A DNA stretch of 64,000 bases from Ralstonia sp. A12 (GTDB lineage Bacteria > Pseudomonadota > Gammaproteobacteria > Burkholderiales > Burkholderiaceae). How positions within the stretch are numbered: the stretch's first letter is position 1; every line of letters begins with the position of its first letter. The translations under genes were made by a program, and so were the position numbers. Shown here in pieces: positions 17,010 to 25,604 of this stretch. Where the stretch lies: positions 186,001 to 250,000 of the forward strand of contig NZ_JSZO01000011.1 in the NCBI RefSeq assembly GCF_000801955.1, in the 5' to 3' direction. Under the pieces are notes generated by a model, which made no database searches, had not been told where the DNA came from, and saw only the letters and a list, made by a program, of their open reading frames with translations.

Positions 17010-17714
17010 ATGAGCGTTCTCAATAAGGTCGAAAGCGGTTATCTGCAACTGATGCGGATTCTGGTGCTGACGCTGGCCACCGTCGTGCTGGTGGGTGTGG
17101 TGCTGCTGGCGGTGAACGCGGTGAGCGACTACAACGCCAAGCCGGCACCCGTCTCGGAAACCATCAACATCAAGGCCGCGGCCTTCAAGCTCGACGACGA
17201 AGCGGCAGAGGGCGCCGATGGCGATGCGGCCAAACAGCACCCAGGTGCGGCCAAGCAGGAAACGGCGCTTGCCGACGTTATCAACAAGCATGGCAAGGCA
17301 TTGCTGGGTGTGTCGTTCCAGTTTGACAAGGCGGAAGTGCATGAACTGGTGACCGGCGCGCTGGAAGACCCCGACCAGGGCGAGCCGTTCCTGACCTCGC
17401 AAACGGCTTACCTGGATCAGGTGTTGGGCCGCGCCGACGTTGCCAAGCAAGCCAAGACGAGCGAAGCGTTCTATGCGATCGTCAACAAGGTGTTTGTCGA
17501 TTACCACGTAGCCTACGCCACCGAGAAGGAGCGCATCTCCAACGAGAAGGACGAGGCCAAGCTGGATGCCAGCGGCAAGCGCTCGGGCGTTTATATCTCG
17601 CTGTACATGATTGCCGCGCTGTTCTCGGCATTCATCATGCTGGTGATGCTGATTGTGCAGATTCGCATCGAGCGCAGCATCCGCGTGATGTCGGAAGCCA
17701 ACGCCCGCGCTTGA
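17010..17714 (+). CDS. Membrane protein of unknown function, two helices
   Basis: The product has 234 residues with one transmembrane helix near residues 15-40 and a second near 193-218. Between them is a charged, probably periplasmic or coiled region containing a lysine/alanine/glutamate-rich part. It starts at an ATG after GGCAGGGAA. I do not recognise the family. It follows the copper-type operon by 73 bases but has its own plausible upstream region, so cotranscription is uncertain. A structured RNA candidate lies just downstream. Confidence 0.7.
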   Translation: MSVLNKVESGYLQLMRILVLTLATVVLVGVVLLAVNAVSDYNAKPAPVSETINIKAAAFKLDDEAAEGADGDAAKQHPGAAKQETALADVINKHGKALLGVSFQFDKAEVHELVTGALEDPDQGEPFLTSQTAYLDQVLGRADVAKQAKTSEAFYAIVNKVFVDYHVAYATEKERISNEKDEAKLDASGKRSGVYISLYMIAALFSAFIMLVMLIVQIRIERSIRVMSEANARA

Positions 17715-17856
17715 TGTCACCCGGCGGCGCCGCGCCGCAAGCAACGATCGGCAGATGGTTGGACGAGGTCTCCCTTACCGGAAGTGTGAACAGTCATTAA
17801 AGAAAACGGCGCGGACCCCCCTCGTTGTTGGGGTATGTCGGGGGACGTGTACTTTT

Positions 17857-17862
17857 TATAAT
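17857..17862 (+). promoter_or_regulatory. TATAAT -10 element of the candidate small RNA
   Basis: A perfect TATAAT lies seven bases before the first stem of the RNA candidate. No good -35 hexamer is seen at 16-18 bases, so an activator may be needed. Confidence 0.5.
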
Positions 17863-17868
17863 GGCCTC

Positions 17869-17980
17869 GCTTTGTGAATTCCGGCGCATTGCTCGTTCAC
17901 AAAGCACACCCGACCATCTTTCGTCGTCAAAGGCTGAAGATGTTAAGCCCGCTCGCCCCCCGGCCCGCGGGCTTTTTCTT
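17869..17980 (+). ncRNA. Candidate structured small RNA (about 112 nt)
   Basis: Three stem-loops follow each other with no coding capacity. Stem 1: GCTTTGTGAA (17869-17878) with TTCACAAAGC (17896-17905), a perfect 10-bp stem. Stem 2: CATCTT (17915-17920) with AAGATG (17937-17942). Stem 3: AAGCCCGC (17945-17952) with GCGGGCTT (17967-17974), C-rich loop, then a T run. The expected start from the TATAAT box falls on the first base of stem 1, and the last stem is an intrinsic terminator. No known family was recognised. The region between 17010-17714 and the convergent gene at 18020 is otherwise empty. Confidence 0.6.
17945..17980 (+). terminator. Intrinsic terminator ending the candidate small RNA
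   Basis: AAGCCCGC pairs perfectly with GCGGGCTT across a 14-base C-rich loop and is followed by TTTTTCTTT. It could also end transcription from the membrane-protein gene upstream. Confidence 0.75.
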
Positions 17981-18019
17981 TGCCCGATCCGCGCCGCGGG
18001 GGCGGATGATAGCGTGCCT

Positions 18020-18310
18020 TCAACGCGCTGTCGCGTGCGACGAAGTGGGGTATACGGTGGCCGGCCGCTCGGTCTCGTCGGATGTCGCGCTCAGGCCCAC
18101 GGCCATCGCCGCCAGCAAGATGGCAATACCGCGCGCAACGTAGAACACCGTTTGTGCGCCGATCATTTTCGATTCAGGTGCCTTTGCTTCGGTGGGGCGG
18201 GCATGCCATGCGTCGTGCGCGGCGTGGCGCGATGCGTGCATCGGCGCGGCATCGCGATGGGCACGCGGTGCGCGCGTGCGATGCGTCGGATGAGGCTGCA
18301 TGTGTGACAT
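18020..18310 (-). CDS. Small histidine-rich single-helix membrane protein
   Basis: This encodes 96 residues starting at the ATG at 18310, which follows AGGAG at seven bases; an upstream ATG at 18325 overlaps that ribosome site and is rejected. The first 42 residues contain about eleven histidines, and a hydrophobic helix (VFYVARGIAILLAAMAVGL) follows. The tail is short and polar. It begins 17 bases after the TauE gene stop on the same strand, so both are likely cotranscribed. Histidine richness hints at metal binding, but no family is recognised. Confidence 0.6.
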   Translation of the reverse strand: MSHMQPHPTHRTRAPRAHRDAAPMHASRHAAHDAWHARPTEAKAPESKMIGAQTVFYVARGIAILLAAMAVGLSATSDETERPATVYPTSSHATAR

Positions 18311-18327
18311 GGCGGTTCTCCTCATGT

Positions 18328-19149
18328 TCAAGCGTGAGACCAGGCGCGCCAAAACAGCAGAGCCGTCATCGAAAAGCCGAAGGTCGAAATGAGCGCCAGC
18401 ACGACCGGCACGGGCAGGCGCTTGCCGACGTGCGCGCCCAGATAGCCGCCAAGTGCTGCGGCCACCAGCATGACCAGCGTCTGTGGCCACCAGACCATCT
18501 TGGCCAGCGCAAAGCACAGCACGGCAACGAGATTGGTGGCGCCCACCAGCAGCGTGCGCGAGGCATTCAGTGCCTTGATGTCGTCGTGGCCGAACAGGGC
18601 CCAGACCGCCATCATCATGATCCCCACCGCGCCGCCAAAGTAGCCGCCGTAGATGGCCAGCCCGCCTTGGGCGATCAGCAGCATCGTGCGGTTGATCTGC
18701 ATGTGCTGACGCAACCACGCCCCAGCCTGCTTGCCAAACGTGAACGCCAGGGTGCCCACCAGCAACAGCCACGGCACAATGAAGTCGAACGCGCGCGAAG
18801 ACGTGTTCATCAACAGCAGGGCGCCCGCCAGGCCGCCCACCAGGCTGACCGCCACCATGGCGCGCATCGAAACCTGCTCGAACCCGCGATAGTCGCTTCG
18901 ATAGGCCCACGCCGAGGTGGCCGCGCCAGGCAGCAATGCGACCGTGCTTGACGCATTGGCCGCAACCGACGGCACGCCCGCAAACATGAGCGCGGGCAGG
19001 GTGACGAACGAGCCGCCGCCCGCCAGCGCATTCATCATGCCGGCGAGCAGGCCCGCGCCAAAAAGCAGCAGCGTGGCGGATTCCATTGGGGGCGTTGGAG
19101 ATGCTGTGTTGGAAGATGCCTCAGTTTCTGCCACTGGCGACCCCGCCAC
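18328..19149 (-). CDS. TauE/SafE family membrane exporter
   Basis: The 273-residue product has about eight hydrophobic helices and the family's repeated glycine-rich segments: GLLAGMMNALAGGGSFVTLP near the N-terminus and GGYFGGAVGIMMMA in the middle. Members export sulfite, sulfoacetate or other organic anions from the cytoplasm. The start is ambiguous: GTG at 19149 gives 273 residues, ATG at 19086 gives 252 and begins nearer the first helix. It is divergent from a LysR-type gene with an inverted repeat between, so effector-dependent activation is likely. Confidence 0.88.
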   Translation of the reverse strand: MAGSPVAETEASSNTASPTPPMESATLLLFGAGLLAGMMNALAGGGSFVTLPALMFAGVPSVAANASSTVALLPGAATSAWAYRSDYRGFEQVSMRAMVAVSLVGGLAGALLLMNTSSRAFDFIVPWLLLVGTLAFTFGKQAGAWLRQHMQINRTMLLIAQGGLAIYGGYFGGAVGIMMMAVWALFGHDDIKALNASRTLLVGATNLVAVLCFALAKMVWWPQTLVMLVAAALGGYLGAHVGKRLPVPVVLALISTFGFSMTALLFWRAWSHA

Positions 19150-19170
19150 AATCTGCGATACATTGATTCA

Positions 19171-19191
19171 GCCTCAGGCTGAAACTGAGGC
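19171..19191. promoter_or_regulatory. Candidate LysR binding site between TauE and LysR genes
   Basis: GCCTCAG (19171-19177) and CTGAGGC (19185-19191) form a perfect 7-bp inverted repeat with a 7-base centre. It sits 22 bases before the LysR gene start and just upstream of the TauE gene, as expected for a LysR recognition site. Confidence 0.5.
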
Positions 19192-19212
19192 TTAAGCCGA
19201 TTTTGCCCCGCC

Positions 19213-20097
19213 ATGCGCTTCGATCTGACTGATTTGCGACTTTTCCTGCATACGGCTGAGGCCGGCAGCATTACCGCCGGTGCTGAGCGTTCGCACCTGA
19301 CGCTCGCGTCGGCCAGCGCGCGTATTCGCGGCATGGAAGAGGCATTGGGGGCGCCACTGCTGACGCGTAACCGGCGCGGCGTGGAGACTACCGCCGCCGG
19401 CCGTACGTTGGCGCACCACGCGCGCGTTGTTCTGCAGCAGATGGACCGCATGCGCGGTGAGCTGGGCGAGTACGCGCGCGGGCTGAAGGGCTACGTGCGG
19501 TTGTTGTCCAACACGGCCGCCATGACCGAGTTCCTGCCCGAAACACTGAGCGCGTTCCTGGCCGCCCACCCTGAGGTCGACATCGATCTGGAAGAGCTGG
19601 TCAGCCATGAGATTGTCGAGGCGATTGCGCAGGGGCGGGCCGACATCGGCATCGTTAACGACGCGGTGGATTTGTCGGGGCTCGAGACGTTTCCTTTTCG
19701 CCATGACCGTCTGGTGCTGGTCACCGCGCGTGATCATCCGCTGGCCGAGCGCCGCGAACTGGCCTTCGTCGAGACATTGCAGGAAGCCTTTGTCGGCCTG
19801 ACGGGCGACAACGCCCTGCAGGCCTACCTGGCCGGCCATGCCGCACGCGCCGGCTACCGACTCAAATACCGCGTGCGGTTGCGCAGCTTTGATGCGGTGT
19901 GCCGGATGGTGGAGCGCAACGTGGGCGTGGGCGTCATTCCCGAGCATGCGGCGATCCGGCTGCAGCGCTCGATGGGCATTCGCCGCGTGCGCCTGACCGA
20001 TGCCTGGGCGACACGTCTGTTGCGCATCTGCGTACGCAGTTTTGACGACCTGCCGGTCTTTGCACGACAACTGATCGAGCATTTGCGCGAGGCCTGA
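19213..20097 (+). CDS. LysR-family transcriptional regulator
   Basis: The protein of 294 residues has the LysR N-terminal helix-turn-helix (LRLFLHTAEAGSITAGAERSHLT..., recognition helix to about residue 60) and a periplasmic-binding-like effector domain. It lies head to head with the TauE exporter gene across 63 bases, which suggests that it controls that gene in response to the exported anion or a precursor. Confidence 0.93.
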   Translation: MRFDLTDLRLFLHTAEAGSITAGAERSHLTLASASARIRGMEEALGAPLLTRNRRGVETTAAGRTLAHHARVVLQQMDRMRGELGEYARGLKGYVRLLSNTAAMTEFLPETLSAFLAAHPEVDIDLEELVSHEIVEAIAQGRADIGIVNDAVDLSGLETFPFRHDRLVLVTARDHPLAERRELAFVETLQEAFVGLTGDNALQAYLAGHAARAGYRLKYRVRLRSFDAVCRMVERNVGVGVIPEHAAIRLQRSMGIRRVRLTDAWATRLLRICVRSFDDLPVFARQLIEHLREA

Positions 20098-20234
20098 CGC
20101 CAAGCGTGTCGGCCATTCGGGGGAGGCGTGCTGTTTGAACTCGCTTGCGTTCAAACGCGTCGATACACTGCAAACACCGTTGCGGCGCGCTGACATGCGG
20201 CACCGCATCAACCCATCCGCTGATGGAGCGCATC

Positions 20235-20756
20235 ATGGCTTCTGCCGGTGTTCCCCCGATTGGCCTGCTGCACGCCGCGCGTGCACTGCGCATCTATCGG
20301 CGCCACGAGATCAACGCGCTGGCCTGGATCGCGCTGGGTGTATGCCTGCGCAGCCCGGCGCCCATGGCGGCCCTGAGCATCGCACTGCTGATCGTCTGCG
20401 CATGGACACTGACGCGGCATATCCAGCATCTCAAGCCCCTGTATGAACTGCCGGTGTTCAGCCGCGTGCTGGCGCACAGCGGCATGGCGTTCGCGGCCGT
20501 CAACGCGGCGCTGCTGGCCGTGGAGCTGGCGACGGGTGCTGGGCGCGGTGCATGGTTCGATGCCGACGGCTGGCTCGAACCGGCGTGGCCGCTGATCCTG
20601 CCGGGCATGTCGGGTGCGATCGAGCTGATGTTGGTCTGCGCGCAATGGGGCGCTGTGCTGGGCGCGGTGGCTGCGGCCGCGGCGTGGGCATGGCTGAGCC
20701 TGGGCGGTGGCCGTTTTCTGCGCTCTCCGCCACCTTCGCCGCCGCGCTCGCAATGA
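20235..20756 (+). CDS. Membrane protein of unknown function
   Basis: The 173-residue product has four hydrophobic stretches (about residues 26-55, 72-92, 112-130 and 135-155) separated by short polar loops, and a proline/serine/arginine tail. The start at 20235 follows GGAG by six bases; an upstream ATG at 20223 overlaps that ribosome site. No family is recognised. It lies between a LysR gene and an acyl-CoA synthetase gene, both on the same strand, 137 and 151 bases away, and is probably its own unit. Confidence 0.65.
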   Translation: MASAGVPPIGLLHAARALRIYRRHEINALAWIALGVCLRSPAPMAALSIALLIVCAWTLTRHIQHLKPLYELPVFSRVLAHSGMAFAAVNAALLAVELATGAGRGAWFDADGWLEPAWPLILPGMSGAIELMLVCAQWGAVLGAVAAAAAWAWLSLGGGRFLRSPPPSPPRSQ

Positions 20757-20907
20757 GCCAATGAGCATGCGGCCCGGGTGACTCCGGGCTGGTCTGGCGG
20801 GGCATTTCCTCCTATAAGTTGGAGTGGCAGTTGCTGGTGCGTTTTCAGAGCGCCCGGACAGAACGTGCCCACACGAGGCGCGCGCAATCCAATCACAGGA
20901 GACTGGC

Positions 20908-22596
20908 ATGACCTCGCTGGATGCATTCCTGCGGTGCCGCGATTTTCTGCTCGCACACCGTGAGGATTACGACACCGCCGTACGCGACTTCGCATGGCCG
21001 ACGCTGGATCGCTTCAATTGGGCGCTCGACTACTTCGACACCATGGCGCGCGGCAATGACGCGATCGCCCTCTGGGTGCTCGATGACCAGGGCAACGAAA
21101 CGCGCCTGTCGTTTGCACAGATGGCCGAGCGTTCTGCGCGCGTGGCCAACCATTTGCGCGCGCTGGGTGTACAGCGTGGGGATCGCATCCTGCTCATGCT
21201 CGGCAACGTGCCAGCACTGTGGGATGTGATGCTCGCCAGCATGAAGATCGGCGCCGTCATCATCCCCGCGACCACGCTGCTGACAGCCGAAGACCTGCGT
21301 GAGCGCATCGCCATGGGCGACGTGCGGCACGTGATCGTAGGCGGGGCGGATTGCGCCAAGCTCGATGCCGTCTCGGGCACCTTTACGCGCATCGTGGTTG
21401 GCACGGACAAGGCGCCTGCGGGCTGGCACCACTTTGAAGATGCGTACGGTGCCTCGGCTGAATTCACGCCCGACGCGCCAACGCAGGCGAGCGATCCGCT
21501 GCTGCTGTATTTCACCTCCGGCACCACGTCCAAACCCAAGCTGGTGATGCACACGCACGCGAGCTATCCGGTCGGGCATCTTTCCACGCTGTACTGGATC
21601 GGCCTACGCCCGGGCGACGTGCACTGGAACATCAGCTCACCCGGCTGGGCCAAGCATGCGTGGAGCTGTTTCTTCGCGCCATGGAATGCCGGCGCCACGA
21701 TTTTCATCTACAACTACGCGCGCTTCGAACCCAAGGCCGTGCTCGACGTGCTGTGTCGTGCCAAGGTGACCACGCTGTGCGCGCCGCCCACCGTGTGGCG
21801 CATGCTGATTCAGGAGGACCTGGCCGCCTGGAAGCCTGCGTTGCGTGAACTCGTCGGCGCAGGCGAGCCGCTCAACCCCGAGGTGATCGAGCGTGTACGT
21901 GCGGCCTGGGGCATCACCATCCGTGATGGCTACGGCCAGACCGAAACCACGTGCCAGGTCGGCAACAGCCCGGGGCAGCCGGTCAAGCCGGGCTCCATGG
22001 GCCGGCCGCTGCCCGGCTATCAGATCACTTTGCGCGACCCCGATGGCAACGAGACTGAGGAAGGAGAGATCTGCATAGAATTGAAATCACGCCCGACGGG
22101 GCTGATGGAAGGCTATGCCGGCAACGCCGCAAAAACCGCCGAGGCCATGCGCGGTGGCGTATATCACACCTCTGACATTGCCGCGCGTGATGCAAGCAGC
22201 TACCTCACGTACGTTGGCCGCGCCGACGACGTGTTCAAGGCGTCGGACTATCGCGTCAGCCCGTTCGAGCTGGAAAGCGTGCTGATCGAGCATCCCGCCA
22301 TCGCCGAGGCCGCAGTCGTGCCAAGCCCCGACCCCGTGCGCCTGGCCGTGCCGAAAGCCTTCCTGGTGCTGCGCGCTGGACACGAGCCCGGGCCCGAACT
22401 GGCGCACGACATCCTGCGCTTCTGCCAAAGCCGGCTGGCTTCTTACAAGCGCGTGCGGCGCATCGAGTTTGCCGAGTTACCCAAAACCATTTCGGGAAAA
22501 ATCCGGCGCGTTGAATTGCGCCTGCGCGAAGCCGCTCGCCCTGAAACAGGCCGCAACGCCCAGGAATACTGGGAAGACGATTTTCCAGCGGATTGA
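20908..22596 (+). CDS. AMP-forming acyl-CoA synthetase (medium-chain/ACSM type)
   Basis: At 562 residues this is a full ANL-superfamily ligase. It has the ATP loop YFTSGTTSKPK, the GYGQTET adenylate motif, the DDVFKASDYRVSPFELES hinge region and the C-terminal PKTISGKIRR with the catalytic lysine. These enzymes activate a carboxylic acid to its CoA thioester via an acyl-AMP. The start pattern and motif spacing are those of ACSM/benzoate-like synthetases, so a medium-chain or aromatic acid is likely. ATG at 20908 follows AGGAGA. It stands alone, with a hairpin terminator after it. Confidence 0.92.
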   Translation: MTSLDAFLRCRDFLLAHREDYDTAVRDFAWPTLDRFNWALDYFDTMARGNDAIALWVLDDQGNETRLSFAQMAERSARVANHLRALGVQRGDRILLMLGNVPALWDVMLASMKIGAVIIPATTLLTAEDLRERIAMGDVRHVIVGGADCAKLDAVSGTFTRIVVGTDKAPAGWHHFEDAYGASAEFTPDAPTQASDPLLLYFTSGTTSKPKLVMHTHASYPVGHLSTLYWIGLRPGDVHWNISSPGWAKHAWSCFFAPWNAGATIFIYNYARFEPKAVLDVLCRAKVTTLCAPPTVWRMLIQEDLAAWKPALRELVGAGEPLNPEVIERVRAAWGITIRDGYGQTETTCQVGNSPGQPVKPGSMGRPLPGYQITLRDPDGNETEEGEICIELKSRPTGLMEGYAGNAAKTAEAMRGGVYHTSDIAARDASSYLTYVGRADDVFKASDYRVSPFELESVLIEHPAIAEAAVVPSPDPVRLAVPKAFLVLRAGHEPGPELAHDILRFCQSRLASYKRVRRIEFAELPKTISGKIRRVELRLREAARPETGRNAQEYWEDDFPAD

Positions 22597-22627
22597 TGGC
22601 CGCCGCCGCTTCCACCCGGTGCAGACA

Positions 22628-22655
22628 AACATGCGGCCCCGCGAGGCCGCATGTT
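22628..22655. terminator. Hairpin terminator between convergent genes
   Basis: AACATGCGGCC pairs perfectly with GGCCGCATGTT across a 6-base loop. It lies between the stops of the acyl-CoA synthetase gene and the DUF1488 gene. T runs are poor on both sides, so it probably works in both directions with modest strength. Confidence 0.6.
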
Positions 22656-22674
22656 CGTGTTGCTCAGCCGGCGT

Positions 22675-23016
22675 TCAGCGTGACGCGCGCGGGACCAAGC
22701 GCAATTGACGTGCGCGATCCAGGTCGTACGCCGGCACACCACCATGTGGCAGCGATGCACGCGAAGCTGCCAGATCACGGCCGCGCACGATGACCGGTGC
22801 GAGCGCGCCCGCACGGATCAAGTCCGATGCAGCTTGCTCGATCCAGTCGCGATAGCTGCGATAGACGTCTTCGGCGGTGGCTTTTTGATGCGCGCAATCG
22901 CACAACGACAGCGCTTCAGACGTGACAAAACAGCTCACGACCTTGCCGTCGACGATGGCTTGGAAGAACAGGTCCCCCACAGACCTGAAAGTCTTACCGG
23001 TGAACGAGATGTTCAT
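22675..23016 (-). CDS. DUF1488-like small protein
   Basis: The 113-residue product starts at the ATG at 23016 after GGGGGGAG. The opening MNISFTGKTFRSVGDLFFQAIVDG with a following VSCFVTSEAL segment matches small DUF1488-type proteins. No signal or membrane helix is seen, so it is cytoplasmic. Function is unknown. It is a single gene, convergent with the acyl-CoA synthetase gene. Confidence 0.7.
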   Translation of the reverse strand: MNISFTGKTFRSVGDLFFQAIVDGKVVSCFVTSEALSLCDCAHQKATAEDVYRSYRDWIEQAASDLIRAGALAPVIVRGRDLAASRASLPHGGVPAYDLDRARQLRLVPRASR

Positions 23017-23285
23017 GATGCTCCCCCCAATGATCAAGCACGCTGTTTGGGCGGCGTGCTCCACATGCCGCTTTCGCGGCGCATTGATCACATGCGGGAG
23101 CGTGGTTTCCGAAAGGAGGGAAGACGATGCTCCAGATACCAATGCCATCCGGATGCAATTGACCCAATGAAGCGGGTCAGACTATCCCTCGGTGCCGTTA
23201 TACGGTCTGTCAATTCGGTGCTGACTGCGGTTTTGCTCTCGCGCTGCGACCTTCCCCGTACAGATTCTGTTCACTATTGTTTTGG

Positions 23286-23507
23286 TCACCACAAACGGTG
23301 CAGAAGCACACGACCGACACCGATCACGATTGAGATGATCAGCAGCCAAAGCAAAACAACCGGAACGCGTGTCTGCGGAATGCGCGATGTTTGAAACAAC
23401 CGTCGTCGCGTTGGAATGAACTGCAGGATCACTGGTGACCCAGCAGTGTGACGTTCCCACCCCAAGCGGGCCGACAGTCCCGCGCTTCCCCGTTTCATTG
23501 TTCCCAT
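23286..23507 (-). CDS. Small single-helix membrane protein, tentative
   Basis: This 73-residue frame starts at an ATG preceded by GGGAG at six bases. The first 45 residues are basic; the end is one hydrophobic helix (VPVVLLWLLIISIVIGVG) followed by HRLW. The helix and ribosome site support a real gene, but no family is recognised and codon use is less typical than in the neighbours. Confidence 0.4.
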   Translation of the reverse strand: MGTMKRGSAGLSARLGWERHTAGSPVILQFIPTRRRLFQTSRIPQTRVPVVLLWLLIISIVIGVGRVLLHRLW

Positions 23508-23678
23508 GGCTTGCTCCCGACAGCCTTGTGTTTCCTGCGTATTTAGTTTTATTTAATTCTGCTTTTCTTCGGTTGCATTCTAGGACACTCTACGCGGAGC
23601 GCTAGTGCGCCTTGGCATGATTTCTCTACTCCATTTGGCTCACGTCCGTGCGATCTAAGACATATTGGGGGAGGGAAT

Positions 23679-23831
23679 ATGCTGAGTTTTGCCAGGGTTG
23701 AAAAGGCGATTATCGGAGACGCAAACGCTTACGTTTCAAACGAGTTTGAGGCAAATCGGACAATCTTCCCGCAAGGCGGGGCGACTAGAGTCATGCCCTT
23801 TTTCCAAAGGTCGGATGTTGCAGTGCGATGA
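23679..23831 (+). CDS. Short ORF (50 codons) with very strong ribosome site, tentative
   Basis: An ATG at 23679 follows GGGGGAGGGAAT and opens a 50-codon frame ending in TGA at 23831. The product (MLSFARVEKAIIGDANAY...) has no signal or helix and no recognised family. The frame lies 84 bases before the serine hydrolase gene and could be a leader peptide or a small protein. The same 16-base ribosome-site-plus-ATG string occurs at 5385-5400. Confidence 0.35.
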   Translation: MLSFARVEKAIIGDANAYVSNEFEANRTIFPQGGATRVMPFFQRSDVAVR

Positions 23832-23915
23832 CAACGTCACGAGGTGGGAAACGCCATCAACACGAGGTAGAGTGCTGGCGGCTACAAACATCATAAAAAA
23901 AGCAGGAAACCACAC

Positions 23916-24992
23916 ATGACGGAAGCAAAACGCGCCCGGAAGCCTCGGGCGCTGGCAGGGCTTGGCCGACGTTCGGTCGCCGTGCTGGCAGCCGTGGGGG
24001 CGGTCGGGGTTGCTGGAGTGACCGAGGCGGTGCATGCGCAAGAGCCAAGTCTGGCAATGCGCCGTGCCGCCGTTGAATCGACGCTGGCGCACGCCGGCAA
24101 TTGTCAGCGCCTGGGCGACTACTACTGGGAAATCGGCGACGCAGGCGGCGTGCTCATGCGCGGCCAGCAGGGCCAGCGCATTGGCGCCAACAAGACGGTG
24201 CGGCTCGCGTCCGCCTCCAAATGGGTGTTTGGCGCCTACGTGGTCGAGCGCACGCGCGGCAAGCTCACGCCGACCGAGATTGATGCGCTTACCATGCGCT
24301 CGGGCTACGACGCACTCAACCCGTTCCTGTGCAATCGCAACGATACGGTGCAGAGCTGTTTTCGCCGCGGGCGCAACGATGCGTTCACGCCGGGCCATGT
24401 TGGCCGGTTCAGCTACAACGGCGGTCATGACCAGAAGCTGTTGGTGGACCTGGGCTTGGGCAGCGCCGATGCGGCCACCCTCAGCGAAGAGCTGGATCGC
24501 GAGCTTGGTCACACCCCCGGCATGCGTGACGCCGACAAGCCGCTCGGCATCAAATATCTGGCGCCGGAACCGGCCGGCGGCATGATCGCTACGCCCGCGG
24601 CGTATGGCCAGTTCCTGCGTCGACTGATTCGGGGCGACTACCTGCTCGGCAAGATGCTCGGTCAACATGCCGTGTGCACCGAGCCCGGCAGTTGCCCAAC
24701 TGCCGTGAGCACACCCGCCGCACTGCCGTGGCACTACGCGCTCAACTACTGGATCGAAGACCAGCCCGGCGGCGACCGCGCGTATAGCTCGCCCGGTGCG
24801 TTTGGCTTCTATCCGTGGGTGACTGCCGACAAGCGCTACTACGGCATGATCGCGCGCGAGACGCTTGCCCCACGCGCCTACGTGCGCAGCGCGGCATGCG
24901 GCGCGCTGATCCGCAAGGCGTTTGCCGAAGGCCGCGCGCAGCAATCTCCCGCTGAGAACGACCAAGCCGGCAGCGCCGACGCCGGCGACTGA
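23916..24992 (+). CDS. Secreted serine hydrolase of the beta-lactamase/DD-peptidase superfamily
   Basis: The 358-residue product has a long signal peptide (cleavage near VHAQE) and the SxxK active site Ser99-Ala-Ser-Lys102 in LASASKWVFGAY, then Ser166-Tyr-Asn168 in GRFSYNGG as the second motif. A KTG-like third motif is not evident. The layout fits penicillin-binding or class C-like esterase proteins of the periplasm rather than a proven beta-lactamase. Four cysteines in the middle may pair. It is a single gene, followed by a small lipoprotein gene on the other strand. Confidence 0.8.
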   Translation: MTEAKRARKPRALAGLGRRSVAVLAAVGAVGVAGVTEAVHAQEPSLAMRRAAVESTLAHAGNCQRLGDYYWEIGDAGGVLMRGQQGQRIGANKTVRLASASKWVFGAYVVERTRGKLTPTEIDALTMRSGYDALNPFLCNRNDTVQSCFRRGRNDAFTPGHVGRFSYNGGHDQKLLVDLGLGSADAATLSEELDRELGHTPGMRDADKPLGIKYLAPEPAGGMIATPAAYGQFLRRLIRGDYLLGKMLGQHAVCTEPGSCPTAVSTPAALPWHYALNYWIEDQPGGDRAYSSPGAFGFYPWVTADKRYYGMIARETLAPRAYVRSAACGALIRKAFAEGRAQQSPAENDQAGSADAGD

Positions 24993-25018
24993 TCAGCCTC
25001 CGGCGTCGTTAGCGTCGA

Positions 25019-25147
25019 TCAATAGCCGCGGTAGTACGGATGGTAGTAGTGCGGGCCGTAGTAGCCACCGGCCGGCACGACCACGCAAGCACTCAGCGAG
25101 GAAGCGGCTGCAGCGGCAAGAATCAGCAAGGCGATTGTGCGTTTCAT
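25019..25147 (-). CDS. Very small tyrosine-rich lipoprotein (42 residues)
   Basis: An ATG at 25147 opens 42 codons. The N-terminus is a lipoprotein signal (MKRTIALLILAAAAASSLSAC, lipobox LSAC with Cys21), and the mature part is VVVPAGGYYGPHYYHPYYRGY. Such Tyr/Pro/His-rich mini-lipoproteins are common in Burkholderiales, with unknown function. It is convergent with the serine hydrolase gene (26 bases between stops). Confidence 0.65.
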   Translation of the reverse strand: MKRTIALLILAAAAASSLSACVVVPAGGYYGPHYYHPYYRGY

Positions 25148-25604
25148 GATGAGGCTCCGGGTGTGTTGTTGGACTTGGCCTCACTCTATGGAAACGCCTC
25201 GCAACCGCGCTTTACCGTTTGTAAGAAAAACTGCGATGCCCGGGCAGGCAATTCACGGCTCGGGCTGTCCTTGCTGCGTGCGGCACACGGATTGGCGTAA
25301 TTTGCCGTTACCTTTGCGAACAGACCGTGGAGCGGCATGCAGCCGTGAGACGCCGCACCAGGCCGGGTGGGCCTGTCTGGGGCGCGCCACAATGTTCTAC
25401 AAACTTATCTCCAATCTATTGACAGATCGCCGTGATAGGCGGGAAATACAACAAACAGCAAACGTTGGGCATTCAAGTCGGAAGGCCTCGCGCCGATAGC
25501 TGTTCATAGAGACATGTCAGGGCGCAATGACGCCCTGCGGGGACTACGCGATGCGCGCCCACCTGACCGCGCGCGTCGGCAATATGTGTCGGGGGGAACG
25601 CATC
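25148..25604. other. Gap of 457 bases without a convincing gene
   Basis: The right part around 25390-25470 is AT-rich (TTATCTCCAATCTATTG...). The promoter of the mini-lipoprotein gene should lie at the left end. No RNA or repeat was recognised. Confidence 0.4.
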
